Origin: Neurospora intermedia
Taxonomy: Eukaryota > Ascomycota > Sordariomycetes > Sordariales > Sordariaceae
Direction: 5' to 3'
DNA length: 64,000 nucleotides
Assembly (NCBI GenBank): GCA_037102815.1
Contig: BTPP01000012.1
Span: forward strand, 186,001 to 250,000
In this document: piece by piece, positions 11,998-22,417 of the stretch
Numbering within the stretch: the stretch's first letter is position 1
Layout: each line of letters opens with the position of its first letter
Notes under the pieces: generated by a model
Told to the model about the DNA's origin: nothing
The model's database searches: none
Seen by the model: the letters and a program-made list of their open reading frames with translations, nothing else
Program-made: the position numbers and the translations under genes

Positions 11998-12773
11998 GTA
12001 GGTGGTGATGATGATGGCGAAGAGGAGAAAGAATGGGTTGGGGTGGTATAGGGAAGGTATCAGACAAACAATGGTGTGGATGTTAGACGGAGTGTGCGAA
12101 CTAGATCGATATCAAGATTACCTATTTTCACTCTTCTATCAGTCCAACTTTGGACAGTGGTTAAGACAAAGGTGTAAATTCACAACGGAAAGGGATGCAA
12201 GAATCAAAAGCTATAGTTCAGAAGCTAAAGTTCATTCAAAGAAAAAAAGACAATACAACGAAAGTACCTAGTTTACATTCATGCGTCATAATCCAAACTC
12301 CCTAGCTAACTTGTTCTCCCGCTTGGACAACATCGCCCGCCTCCCATGCATTGTACAGGGTGTATCAAATCACTGTTCCTCGAGTCCTGACCGCTGACTT
12401 TTTCCGCTTTTCCCCGTCTTCTCCTTCTACTCCTCCTTCCCATTCATGTCTGGATATCTGATACCTAGACGTTCTGTTGTTGTTGATATGTTGTTGTTGT
12501 TGCTGTTGTTGTTGCTGTTCTACAATATGACGACTGTTGCTAAAGTCATATCGCCGTACCTTATAGCCACTCCTCATCGTCATCGTCATCGTCATCGTCG
12601 TAGTCGTCCAAGACCAGCCGGTCGTTGTCCAAGACCAGCCAGTCGTTGTGGCCAAAAGTCTCGAGGAACAATTCGACGTCAAACTGATAGAGCAAAAAGG
12701 GAAAGCAGATGGCATCCCTCGCCCACTAAGCGTAGTACCTTGCGAGATTCGGCATGGTGGCCACAACAGCCCT
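11998..12773. other. Convergent 3' spacer between mak10 and the carrier gene
   Basis: Both neighbours end here. It contains trinucleotide runs (GTT/GCT around 12478-12517, CATCGT around 12574-12600), a tandem 21-base duplication near 12604-12645 (unit beginning TCCAAGACCAGCC), and the interrupted small frame described separately. Confidence 0.6.
12561..12755 (-). other. Small acidic reading frame interrupted by one TAG
   Basis: On the minus strand an ATG at 12755, in the context GGCCACCATGCC, opens nine codons (M-P-N-L-A-R-Y-Y-A), then TAG at 12728-12726, then 54 further codons to TAA at 12563-12561. The second part begins W-A-R-D-A-I-C-F-P-F, continues D-V-E-L-F-L-E-T-F-G and ends in a run of eight Asp and E-E-W-L. 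It contains a duplicated L-V-L-D unit encoded by the 21-base repeat. It resembles the tail of a real protein, but I recognise no family. It lies 18 bases past the carrier stop on the same strand, so it is at least part of that gene's 3' UTR. Confidence 0.3.
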
Positions 12774-13895
12774 CTAAGCAAGGGCCTTGCGAGTGACGCG
12801 GCCCCTTAGCTTGACCGTCTGCTCGTAGAGCACGTCCTTGAAGGCGAAGAGGAAGGCAGCCGTGAGGACGGACTGGGTGACCTTGGGGCCGATGCCTATC
12901 TTCATGTCAGTACCCCTTGTATAAAACATCAAAAGGAGAGAGAGGCGAAAAAACATACCCTTGTACAACCCAGCATACCCCTCTTCCCTGACCACGCGAT
13001 TAATCGCCTCCATCATGCCCTCCCTCTTTTGTGTGCCCGTGCCATCACTAGCAGGCGCCACATGCATCTGGCTCTTGACCGTAATGTACGGATACGTCAC
13101 GCTCGTCGCAAACAGCTTGCCCGCCGCGCCCAAAAAGAAGGCCAGCGTGGCCGTCATCTTGCGTCGCTTCTCCACCGCGTTCTTCATCTGCTCAAACAGG
13201 GTATACTGCAAAATGGGATTAATCACCAGCACCAGCGCCGGCACCACGCCCGCAAACAACGCTTGGGGACCCTCGTTCTTCAAGAGCGCAAGTAATGTGC
13301 CAATGGTACTAGGCTTCTTAGCTGGCGGTGCGCCTGGCAAGGCGGCGGTGTTCTTGTCGTCGTCATCAGCAGCAGCCGCTTTGCGCGTGGTCATGCGCGT
13401 GTTGACCACCCAAATGGGGTTCGTCAAGATGACGGTTGCTGAACCGGCGATGGCGCCGGCGATCATGGATTCTACCGTGGTTAACTTCTTGGAGGCCCGG
13501 CCGGCCTTGACGGCGGCGGCCTCGAAGAAGGCGCGCGTCCATTCGTACCAGTAGTAGTAGACAAAGTTGGTGACGGAGATGCCGAAGAGGGCTGAGGAGA
13601 GGCCAGAGTAGAGACCTGAGATGCCTTCGCGCGCGACAATCTTTTGGACGGCGGCTAGGAAGGTGGTGTCGGTGGAGCGCTTGGATTCGACTTGGGCGCG
13701 GGTGGAGAGGGTGATTAGGGGGTAGCTGTTGGTGGGTGTTTGTGTAAGCGTACACGTCTCATAGTAGGGATAGACAGAGACAAAGGGAGATAGAGATGCT
13801 CACGTCAAGGCCATGGACAGGATGCCACCACCGGCGCCGGCGAGGGCGTGGGCGACGTTGTCATTTTGGGGGACGACGGGCTTGGACTGCGACAT
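12774..13895 (-). CDS. Peroxisomal PMP47/Ant1-type mitochondrial carrier family protein
   Basis: Six-helix solute carrier of the mitochondrial carrier family. By resemblance to PMP47/Ant1/PMP34 it should exchange ATP/AMP-type nucleotides across the peroxisomal membrane; the substrate is inferred. Three exons: 13895-13804, 13725-12959 and 12895-12774, giving about 326 residues, the usual length. The three signature loops are visible: T-Y-P-L-I-T-L-S-T-R, T-N-P-I-W-V-V-N-T-R-M and T-Y-P-Y-I-T-V-K-S-Q-M. The first lacks the usual acidic residue, as in the peroxisomal subgroup. A K/A/P-rich insert (A-A-A-D-D-D-D-K) follows the second loop. Intron 2 (12958-12896; donor GTATGT, acceptor ATAG) is 63 bases with no in-frame stop, so retention would add 21 residues. 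The start M-S-Q-S-K-P is chosen because it opens the first carrier repeat. Confidence 0.85.
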
Positions 13896-15933
13896 GTTTG
13901 ATAAACTGGTGATGATGATGATGTTGTTGTTGTTTGTTGTAGTTGTGATGTGTAAGAGAGGCGGCGGGGTTGTCGCGGAAACAAACGGGGAACGGCCAGA
14001 GTGTATCAGGTCAAGTCAAGGCAAGGGGGAAACAAAAGAGGCTATCGCCGTGTTCATCAAATTATTTGTATTGTGAGGAATGTAAGTAGGAAGAATCAGA
14101 AAATAACTGAAGCAAAGAAGAGATGATACATCCTAATTAATGGCTACGGTAAATACCTAGTGGTAGTGGTCGGTTCAAGCAACTCTTTCCCTCTTCGATT
14201 TGAATGGTGGACAAGTCCAAGAGAGCACTCAGCCGAGGTCCGATTGTTGTGTTTGGAGTGGGTGCCACATGCCGTGTCCAGTGGTGCACTAACAAGCAAC
14301 CCCAAGGTTACAACGGCCGGGCCGGGGCATCCAGTCCACTGTAATTGGGGTTTCTATGGGGTAACGCTAGGTAAAAGTTACAGCGACGTCACAGGGCGGG
14401 CAATTGCCGTTGGCTTCCTTTCTCCGCCAAGCACGGGGCACCTCAATCATGTGAAAGTCTCGTCCTGGGATTCGGTAATTGGGTTCCCGTCCCGTTTGTA
14501 TCCGGGTTGCTTGTATTTCTCCAATGGTGCGGGGGATGATCGATGCAGTTCCATGTTACTAATGTTTCAAGTCTCAGTGCGGTTGTCGACCTTTGATATA
14601 GTCGTGACTTTCATCCACTTTTGACTCTGTAGGTAGTACTCGATTCTGTTTCCATACTCTGACCGCTTCACACACTTCAGACGACATGTACGAGTTGAAG
14701 AATGTGGCCAACGAAATGACGGCAACTTAAAACCTGAGTTGGTATTGGACGATCCATATCAGAGTGGCATGACAGCCGAACCCTTTTTCCGGCATGACCC
14801 CTATTATACACTTTGCCTGCCTTCATCACCGTCAGTCATCTCATTTGATGAGTATTATCCAAATACCTCTGGGATAAATACCGAGTCAGCCTTCTGCACG
14901 TTTTCCGGGGCCCCGCATCGGCCTGTGTGTAAGTCGGAGAGCGGCGAAGCTGGTGAACTGCCACTGGCTGGACCTCATTTATGCCCCATAACAGACCGTT
15001 GGATATGTCAACGATATCTAAAGTATACACAGCATCTTTACCGTTCAACAACACATGGCCATCATCGTCAATGTTGCTGTCAACTGAAGGTGCCGGCCTC
15101 ACATATACAGTAATGTGACATGTAACGAATACGTACCGTACAGGTTACAGTCCAAGTAACGCCAAGCTATAAATACCACGGCAAAAAGAAAGTGGCGCTC
15201 AACCGTGGCCCAGTCACAGCCCACCAGTGGCTGGAAAGTGGGGATCAACCAACCAATTTTATCCCCTTTCTGTGCAGTTTAACCCCCCTACTTCCCCCAT
15301 TGACTTTAACCTCGACGATTGACACTGCCCATTTTGCCCAACCACTCACTATCTATGCCAGTTGCGGTTTTGACTGTTCAAAATACCGTACTGCTTTGAT
15401 ATCATCAGACACTCTACAAGCTGGTGATGGAGCACTGGATGAAGGCTCACTACACTGTCCAGTCTTCAAGCAAACTGCTTCAATTCATTCCAAGTTCCAA
15501 TTCCCTCGCGGTGGAGCAATCAGCAAAATCCGCTAATTTACTCTGCGGCTCCTCCCGTCAATTTGTTTTGCCCTTTTTTTTTTCTTCAACTCTTGCTTAT
15601 AAGCACCAGAGACACTCATTGATATTCATCAGCACAAACAACATATTCATTGTCAACACTCTTGACAGGCTTCGAGGCCATACACTCACGCGGTCCGACG
15701 CGTTGTGTGAGACATATCGTATTACCTCAACATTGGAAAAAGTTCTTCATATAAGGGACAAGCCGATATGATACACTGGATCCCGCCCGTCACGTAAATA
15801 CCACTCAATTTCCACCCCCTCATATACTTATATCTACGTGCCATATCCTAACTCTTGACTCAGTAAGAAATCATTCAAGAAGCAGCCGCATCCTTACGCT
15901 TCCACGCTTCACATCAGTGACAACTGGAACACG
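13896..15933. other. Divergent 2.0-kb spacer between the carrier and abp2 genes
   Basis: Contains both promoters. A GATGAT/GTTGTT-rich leader precedes the carrier ATG (around 13908-13945). A TATAAATACC sequence occurs near 15168, about 770 bases before abp2. Frames at 14160-14624 and 14739-15113 have no recognisable domain and poor starts. No RNA gene is seen. Confidence 0.5.
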
Positions 15934-18537
15934 ATGCAGGAAGGCCAACAGGCCTTGGACGAAGCAGAGTCAGATCAACCAGAGGATCCTCAGACCGGAC
16001 CTTCATCCGCTTCACAAATTCAGCCCGGCACCTTGACGGTATCCCCCACCTCCATCGACCCGGCTTCAGACATGGGCCAGGCTGCTAGCACCAGTGCCGA
16101 ATCTGCTGCCGAGTCTGCCACCGCATCCCCCACCGACAAGACACCCACTCAGTCAACCAGTCAACCAGCGGGTGGTGCCTCGAGTACACCACAACCTGCC
16201 GCCATGTCTGCTGCTGCTTCTACTTCTGCTTCGGCTGCTCCCGCTTCCACATCACAAGCGCGCCCTCCTCGACCAAATTACCCACCATACACCACCCGTC
16301 CTCCTCTACCAGACGTGAACGTCACGCAAGAGACGATAGAGGACGCCTATGTCGAATTCATCTTCCACTGCAACCCCCATGTACCGCTGGACACCGACAC
16401 CGTCATGCTCCGGGATACGTTCTCGGATCCTCCAAAGAGTGGCGGCAAGTCCTTCAACACATTTGTCCTCTTTGGTCTGATCAAGCAGCTGGAGAACAAG
16501 GAAATCAAAACGTGGGCCGAACTGGCTCTCAAGCTGGGGGTGGACCCACCTGACCCTGAAAAGGGCGAAAGTTCGCAGAAAATCCAGCAATATGCTGTTC
16601 GTCTGAAGAGATGGATGCACTCAATGCACATTGACGCGTTCTTCGAGTATCTTGTCGGACGAGAGCACGATTACTGGGTAGATATCCCACCATTGACTAT
16701 CCCTCTCAGCGAGATTGAGAGAGACGGTGTGCGTGCCGAGGATGACATGGCTCTCAGAGCTTTGTTGCCGCACATCAGGCCACGGCGAGGCAGGAGGAAG
16801 CCTGGAGAGGATGATGCCCAGTCCCCTCTGCCTCCAGGTGGAGAGCCTTGGTCTGCTCACCCAGCTCAAAGGGGAAGTGTCTTTACTTTTGACAACACCA
16901 GGCTCGGTGTTCCTGGACAGGGAGCTCCATGGGGTAACAATGATGGAGGTCAGACTCCAATGACTGCTTATCCCCAGTCTGCCATTACCCCCACGACAAG
17001 AACCAACTTTTGGTCTGATGAGCCTAGGTCGGCTATCACTCCCTCAGGCTCCAAGCCCAAGTCACTAAGTAGGCGCCACGGGGCTAAAGTAGTATCGTCA
17101 GCATGGAGGACCGGTGGTGCCACAGGTAGAGTACGAGGACGGCCGCCCATCAACCGACAACTTAACAGTGATGGCCCCTTTTCGGCATTCCCAGCATCGA
17201 GCGACTCGCCTCACTACGGAAAGCACACCTTTCCCAATAACCCGCCGCCATCACAAACGCCAATCTTGCCACCGCCTCGACCGAATGCCCCAACAGCTAC
17301 CCAAACCCCCACCTCCGCAACACCAGCTCAACCATCACCAACGGTCCGCGAAGCCCCCGCTCCAGCAGCCTCCGGCCGTCCAGCAAAGCGCACCCGTCTC
17401 TCCCTTCAAGTCCCCGAGCGCGTAGGCAATGAAGTCCGCCTCGCCACTCCTCCCCTTCTAGCCCCGGCCCCGCCCACGCTCATGATCAACGGCCAAGCAC
17501 AACCATCTACCAATAATTCCAGTTCCACGACCACCCACCCTCAAATTCACCCTCATTATCAAGCCTCATTATCATCATCATCGCAACCCGCCTTTCACCT
17601 CCCCTCCGGCCCCTCTTCCTCCGCACATCCAAACCCCAATCCCAATCCAAACCCCAACCCATATTCCCTCTCAGGCCCCATCGGCCCCCTCGGCCCCTCC
17701 CCCTTCACACCCTCTTCCCTCGCCGACCCGTCAGTAGACAAATACAACCTCCTCGACGTCGAATCCATCTTTATGCACCAGATCTTGACAGCCACTTGGC
17801 TCGATAGCGCAGGGAACCCGATCCCAGCTTGTTCAGTCGACGAAGCGTTTGCATTCTGTCACACGGTCATTGAGAATCTACATCGAAACGCGAGCAACAA
17901 GCAAGGGTTTTTGATTAACCTAGCAGCGCTGGTGGGGGGGCATACCCTGTTGAATCGGGATGGGGGGCCTGCTTCACGGGTAGATGGGGATGCAGGGCGC
18001 GGGAGGGGGAGGGGGCCGAGGATTACGAAATTGGGGGAGGGAGTTGATGAGCCTGGGACTGGGGAAGGAATGACAACGGGTGAAAGTGGAGGGAAGTGGA
18101 TTAAAGTTTCGGCGGTTTGGGAACTCAGATTGGGAGGGATCTATGGGGATTTCTCAATGGAGGAGGTGATTAGAGTTGGGAAATGGTGTGGTGGTGGAAG
18201 GAAAAAGAAGAATAAGGCTGATGAGTCTTCTTCTTCTGCTGCTGCTGAAGGTGCTGCAGCGGGTGAGGGAGAGAGTGCTGCTGAAGGGTCAAGTGCTGGT
18301 GGCGCTGGTGAAAAGAGTGGTAGAGGGGGAAAGAGACAAGGGAAAAAGTTATCCAAGAAGGAAGAAGAAGAACTGGAAAAGAAAAAGAGAGAGGAGGAGC
18401 TGAAGAAGGCTGAGGAAGAGAAAGAGATGTGGCAGCAAAGGTTTATGGACATGGTGGCTGCGGTGAAGAGGAGGGATGAGGAGTTGGCGATGTTGAAGGG
18501 GACCATGTTGCATGCGCTGAGGGAGAGGGAGGCGTAG
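15934..18537 (+). CDS. abp2: Abp2-family ARS-binding protein
   Basis: Nuclear DNA-binding protein of the fission yeast Abp2 (ARS-binding protein 2) family, which binds replication-origin elements. A single exon of 867 residues. Residues 1-125 are S/T/P/A-rich. The conserved Abp2 region at about 127-255 begins P-D-V-N-V-T-Q-E-T-I-E-D-A-Y and includes F-I-F-H-C-N-P and L-K-R-W-M-H-S-M-H-I-D-A-F-F. Around residue 400 an AT-hook-like R-G-R-P-P-I follows a G/R-rich patch, which fits AT-rich DNA binding. A second conserved block near 610-680 (S-I-F-M-H-Q-I-L-T-A-T-W-L-D) precedes a G/R-rich stretch and a K/E-rich C-terminal coiled coil from about 805. Low-complexity N/P repeats lie near 565-580. 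Family assignment rests on the first block; the role in replication in this fungus is inferred. Confidence 0.8.
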   Translation: MQEGQQALDEAESDQPEDPQTGPSSASQIQPGTLTVSPTSIDPASDMGQAASTSAESAAESATASPTDKTPTQSTSQPAGGASSTPQPAAMSAAASTSASAAPASTSQARPPRPNYPPYTTRPPLPDVNVTQETIEDAYVEFIFHCNPHVPLDTDTVMLRDTFSDPPKSGGKSFNTFVLFGLIKQLENKEIKTWAELALKLGVDPPDPEKGESSQKIQQYAVRLKRWMHSMHIDAFFEYLVGREHDYWVDIPPLTIPLSEIERDGVRAEDDMALRALLPHIRPRRGRRKPGEDDAQSPLPPGGEPWSAHPAQRGSVFTFDNTRLGVPGQGAPWGNNDGGQTPMTAYPQSAITPTTRTNFWSDEPRSAITPSGSKPKSLSRRHGAKVVSSAWRTGGATGRVRGRPPINRQLNSDGPFSAFPASSDSPHYGKHTFPNNPPPSQTPILPPPRPNAPTATQTPTSATPAQPSPTVREAPAPAASGRPAKRTRLSLQVPERVGNEVRLATPPLLAPAPPTLMINGQAQPSTNNSSSTTTHPQIHPHYQASLSSSSQPAFHLPSGPSSSAHPNPNPNPNPNPYSLSGPIGPLGPSPFTPSSLADPSVDKYNLLDVESIFMHQILTATWLDSAGNPIPACSVDEAFAFCHTVIENLHRNASNKQGFLINLAALVGGHTLLNRDGGPASRVDGDAGRGRGRGPRITKLGEGVDEPGTGEGMTTGESGGKWIKVSAVWELRLGGIYGDFSMEEVIRVGKWCGGGRKKKNKADESSSSAAAEGAAAGEGESAAEGSSAGGAGEKSGRGGKRQGKKLSKKEEEELEKKKREEELKKAEEEKEMWQQRFMDMVAAVKRRDEELAMLKGTMLHALREREA

Positions 18538-19162
18538 GATACCTTTATGAGCCCATCTTCTAAGCAGCTTTTGACTGATATACGTTAAAAGAAGCATTGC
18601 AAACACAGTAACAACCATTGTCGAGGGTGTCTTCATCTAAGAGACTCACCTTGAAGTTAAAAGGGGGGTGCTGTAGAGGGTTAGGGTTGTAGCTAGTTTC
18701 ACCGCCGCACAGCCGCACAGTGTCCAGACTTGAGACTAGACCAAGTTGCAGCCACAGCCACAAAACGCCCGGCTGCCCCTTATCGCGGGCGGGACGTTTA
18801 CTAACAATTAGCCCGCTGCTGTATCACAAAGTGTCGGATGGAACTAAGTTGACCTCTTCTCCTGAACATCTTCGAGTCGTCAGCCTCTCTCCAACCAACA
18901 CTCTACTAAGTCCAACAGACAGTCCACGTCGTTGGCTTTCTGCTTTTCAGTTTCTCGAGCCATGAACAATCTCTAATCGAATTGGATCCTTCTTCGACAC
19001 TCTCGTTTCCCACCTCTTCCTTTTCTTAATAGTGTCCTTGTTACCTAATGATTTGATCTGATCTTCCGAGAATCGCGAATCGAGAACCCCAGAATATTGT
19101 TTACTTCAACTTGTCGCAAATAACTCCATCGCAATCAATCGCGAACTGCACATACGAACACA
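18538..19162. other. Spacer between abp2 and the type II membrane protein gene
   Basis: Abp2 3' UTR and the next promoter and leader. The 5' leader from about 18880 is pyrimidine-rich (TCTTCC/CTCTC), as in many Neurospora promoters. No gene seen. Confidence 0.5.
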
Positions 19163-21157
19163 ATGCCTCGACAATACGTCCTCTTTGGACGGCCACTCCC
19201 TCGTCTAGGGTCACGGCACCTCTCCCTCCTCCTCGTCTCCGTCTCCCTCTTCGCCATCTTCAGCCTCCTCTTCACCCTCCCGAGCGCCATCCCGACCGGC
19301 CCCAGTCTACAGATCGCCGACCACAAACTCTCGATTCCCGACTCCATCAAGAACCCCTGGAACAAGGTTAACCCGTTCAAGCAACCGGCTCACGCGCCCC
19401 CGCGCCAGAAGAACGACACCTACGGCCAGTCCTCCTGGTACGCTAACTGGAAATGGCTGTCGTACCCCTTCAGCAGCTCCGTCACCCTCGACGAGAGCCG
19501 CTCTCTCCTGCCCGAGCTCGCCCAGCGTCCGCCCATCTACGTCTACTATGACAACACCATCGAAAGGGAAAAGGCCACCAAGGAAGTCGAGAGCGACATT
19601 CTGCTCTCGTGGCGTCGCGCCTGGTGGGCGCAGGGCTTCAAGCCCATCATTCTCAGCCCTGCGGAGGCTATGAACAACCCCATGTACGAGGAACTGCAGC
19701 ACCGTAGCGAGGGAATGGACGCCTCCCTCAAGACGGACATGATGCGCTGGTTGGCTTGGGAGAACATGGGCGGCGGTTTGCTGGCGCATTACTTCCTCTT
19801 TCCCATGGGCGCCTACGACGATCCTCTGTTGGTCTACCTGCGCCGTGGCGAGTTCCCCGGCTTGACTAGATGGAAGGATCTTGGCGACGGTCTCTTCGTC
19901 GGTCCCAAGGCGGACGTCGCAAAGGCCATCAAGCTAGCTCTCGCCAGCCCCAACCTCAAGACGGCCAAGAACTTCCTCGAGGCCACCAGTGCTTCCAAGG
20001 AAGCCGGCCCCTTCACCATCGACGACACCGAGCCCTCGTCCCTCGCCTTTTACTCCGCCTCCGCCCTCAAGCTCTACCCCAAGGTAGCCGAGACCATCGG
20101 CGGCGACCGCGTCGCCGGCCTCAAGTCGCTCAACGAGCTGATCAACGCGCACCTGCACCAGACCTGGCAGAGCCTCTTCTCGGAGGGCATCGCGGTCGTC
20201 AAGCCTCTGCCTCAACACACGACGCACATGATCGCGCCCTCGTACTCCGTCGCCTTGCGCCTGGCTTCCTGCCCAACCAACAACCCGCTGCCGTCCTCGT
20301 GCCCGCCCAACCGCCCCAAGTGCGTGCCCTGCTCGACCACCTCGCATCCGATCAAGATCTCCACGCCCGCGCATTACAAGAACAGCTCAGCGCTATACAC
20401 GATCGGCACCGTCCCCCACCCCTACACCATCCAATCCCTCTCTTCGATGCGCGAGCAAATCACCGTCCCTTGGATCCGCCGTGAATCCGTCCGCGACGCC
20501 TGGGTAGGCGACCTCATGACCGATCTCTTCAAAGGCAAGGCCGTCCCCGCCGGCGCTCGCGTCCTGCGCTTCAAGGAGGCTGTAGCAGGCGAATACGGCT
20601 CTGCGCGCTCTCTCTGGCTCACCGCCGAGCGCGACGACACCCCCGAGGGTATTCTCGACTGGCACTTTGGTTTCGACCTCCCTGCTCTCCCTGCCTCTTC
20701 TGCTTCCCCCAAAGACAAGGCCAAAGAAGAAGGAGAACACAAACACGACGACGCCACCGAGAAGATTGAGAGCGAAATCCATAAACCCAAAGACAATTTC
20801 ATCTTGCCTCCCTTGCACGACGAGAAAGAGGGCCCGGTCCCCACGGAGCAGGATCTCAAGCTGGAACCGAATCTGCTGTCGATCGCCAAGACGATTGTTT
20901 CGTCTGCTGCCGCCGATGACGAAGGAGCAGAAAGCAAGAACAAGAAGATTCATGTGACCAAGGAAGAAATCAAGATCCGCGAGGCGGTGGAGGCGTGGAA
21001 CTTGGCGGATTGGGAGGCGTGGAGGTTTGCGAGGGCGTATTTGGCGCGCAAAGAGATGGAGAGGGAGAAGTGGGCGGAGGAGGAGGAGAAGTATGCGGGG
21101 GGCATGGGGAGTGAGAGGAAGAGGGGGAAGAGCGGGGGGTGGTTTGATTCGGACTAG
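19163..21157 (+). CDS. Type II membrane protein, glycosyltransferase-like, family unnamed
   Basis: Single exon of 664 residues. A short basic N-terminus (R-Q-Y...R-L-G-S-R-H) is followed by one membrane segment at about 19-39, the layout of Golgi type II enzymes; the rest should face the lumen. The P-I-Y-V-Y-Y-D strand (124-130) and K-T-D-M-M-R-W-L-A-W-E-N-M-G-G-G (190-205) resemble the nucleotide-sugar fold of GT32/Och1-type enzymes, where K-S-D-x-x-R-x-x-x-L-x-x-x-G-G is followed by a DXD metal site. Here that site reads L-L-A-H-Y-F-L-F, without the acidic pair. A cysteine cluster (C-P-T-N-N-P, C-P-P-N-R-P-K-C-V-P-C) lies near 370-395. The C-terminal third is K/E-rich and probably helical. 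I do not know a characterised homologue; the GT-like fold is inference. Confidence 0.75.
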   Translation: MPRQYVLFGRPLPRLGSRHLSLLLVSVSLFAIFSLLFTLPSAIPTGPSLQIADHKLSIPDSIKNPWNKVNPFKQPAHAPPRQKNDTYGQSSWYANWKWLSYPFSSSVTLDESRSLLPELAQRPPIYVYYDNTIEREKATKEVESDILLSWRRAWWAQGFKPIILSPAEAMNNPMYEELQHRSEGMDASLKTDMMRWLAWENMGGGLLAHYFLFPMGAYDDPLLVYLRRGEFPGLTRWKDLGDGLFVGPKADVAKAIKLALASPNLKTAKNFLEATSASKEAGPFTIDDTEPSSLAFYSASALKLYPKVAETIGGDRVAGLKSLNELINAHLHQTWQSLFSEGIAVVKPLPQHTTHMIAPSYSVALRLASCPTNNPLPSSCPPNRPKCVPCSTTSHPIKISTPAHYKNSSALYTIGTVPHPYTIQSLSSMREQITVPWIRRESVRDAWVGDLMTDLFKGKAVPAGARVLRFKEAVAGEYGSARSLWLTAERDDTPEGILDWHFGFDLPALPASSASPKDKAKEEGEHKHDDATEKIESEIHKPKDNFILPPLHDEKEGPVPTEQDLKLEPNLLSIAKTIVSSAAADDEGAESKNKKIHVTKEEIKIREAVEAWNLADWEAWRFARAYLARKEMEREKWAEEEEKYAGGMGSERKRGKSGGWFDSD

Positions 21158-21584
21158 TTTGGAAGATGAGTATGGCTTCCTGGGTGAAGATGAGGAGGTA
21201 TGAGTATGAGTATTGATGTTTATGTGGATGTGTTGATGTCCATGGAATGTATAGAATTAAAGAATCAAATAACTGAAGCTTCGGAAAGGGACATAGTGGT
21301 TACGGTATGTGTTATGGAACTTTGTAATTGTACATAGTTAATTCATCGTTATTGGAGTGTGATTTGTGTTTGGGGAGAACGGTGAAGAGAAGGGGATGGA
21401 AGAGGACTTGATACCTACCGTTTTACCATTCACGAATGAACAAGACCTTATCGTTAGTTAGCTGCTTGTATACAATTTACCCTTGACACCGTCCGCGATC
21501 AAGGGACTAGCTATCTAGCTACCTACCTATATCTGCATCTGACAGTCAGATATCAACACTCCCGACCTTCCATTCTATACTTTC

Positions 21585-21806
21585 GCTCTGTACTCTAGCT
21601 CTATGCGCTGAACCTTATGCTCTGCACTCCTTCTGCACTCCATGCACTGCACTCTTCCCTCTGCACTATATGCAGTGTACTCTACTCTCTGCACTCCTTC
21701 TGCACTCTATGCGCTACACTCTATGCTCTGCACTTTATACCCTGTACTCTATACGCTGTACTCAGCTCTGTACTCAACTCTGTACTCATCTCTCTACTCA
21801 GCTCTA
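21585..21806. repeat. Degenerate CTCTG(C/T)ACTC minisatellite
   Basis: About 18 irregular copies of a unit of roughly 10-15 bases built on CTCTGYACT, with spacers such as CATGC, TATGC and CAGCT. Copies at the right end read CTCTGTACTCA, while those at the left read CTCTGCACTCC, so there are two sub-variants in separate blocks. Confidence 0.7.
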
Positions 21807-21863
21807 CAAAATCTTTACGAAATGACCATATTCCGCCAGATATCCCAGCCTAGAGGTAGGTAT

Positions 21864-22032
21864 CAACCTGTAAGCCTGGAAACCTGGAAACCTAGAAACC
21901 TAGAAACCTAGAAACCTTGAAGCCTAGAAGCCTGGAAACCTGTAAGCCTGTAAGCCTATCAACTTGAAAACCTATCCACCTGTAAGCCCATCAACCCGAA
22001 AACCTAGAAACCTAGAAGCTGGAAATCTGGAA
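21864..22032. repeat. Degenerate 8-base CCTAGAAA/CCTGTAAG minisatellite
   Basis: Around 18-20 copies of an 8-base unit (CCTAGAAA, CCTGGAAA, CCTGTAAG, CCTATCAA). The variants occur in runs, suggesting local slippage followed by divergence. It starts within 70 bases of the previous minisatellite. Confidence 0.7.
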
Positions 22033-22290
22033 GTATACCTACCTGATGATACCATTAAAATAAAAAATAAAAAAAAGGGTGGCGAATCCGTAGAGTAAAT
22101 AGTACATCCAAATAGATAAATAATAGAGGCAGAGGTACTATTGGAGTCTTCGGAGACATCATGTATGTACTGGTCCCAGGAGGAGGAGTACACGTATTAG
22201 GTAAGATAGGTATGTAGAGGTACCTAGGACATAAGTAGGTTGCCTAGGTAGTGCCTCTGTATTTGTTGGCTCCCAAGGTAGGTACCTACT

Positions 22291-22316
22291 ACCTACCTAC
22301 CTACCTACCTACCTAC
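22291..22316. repeat. (ACCT)n microsatellite
   Basis: Six and a half ACCT units immediately after GGTAGGTACCTACT, so the array sits in a larger GGTAGGTACCTACC palindrome. Confidence 0.9.
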
Positions 22317-22390
22317 ATCAGGGAGTCCAAGTTTAGGGGGTTAAGAATGTATGGATGAAGGGTGAAGAAGGATAGAAGAAGGATAGATAG

Positions 22391-22417
22391 ATGGAGGATG
22401 GATGGATGGATGGATGG
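22391..22417. repeat. (GGAT)n microsatellite
   Basis: GGAT tetranucleotide run within a wider GATAGAT/GGAT-rich patch beginning near 22360. Confidence 0.85.

Noticed and set aside
14160-14624. 154-codon open frame between the carrier and abp2 genes
   Set aside because: No ATG at its beginning, no recognisable domain, and it lies in a divergent promoter region.
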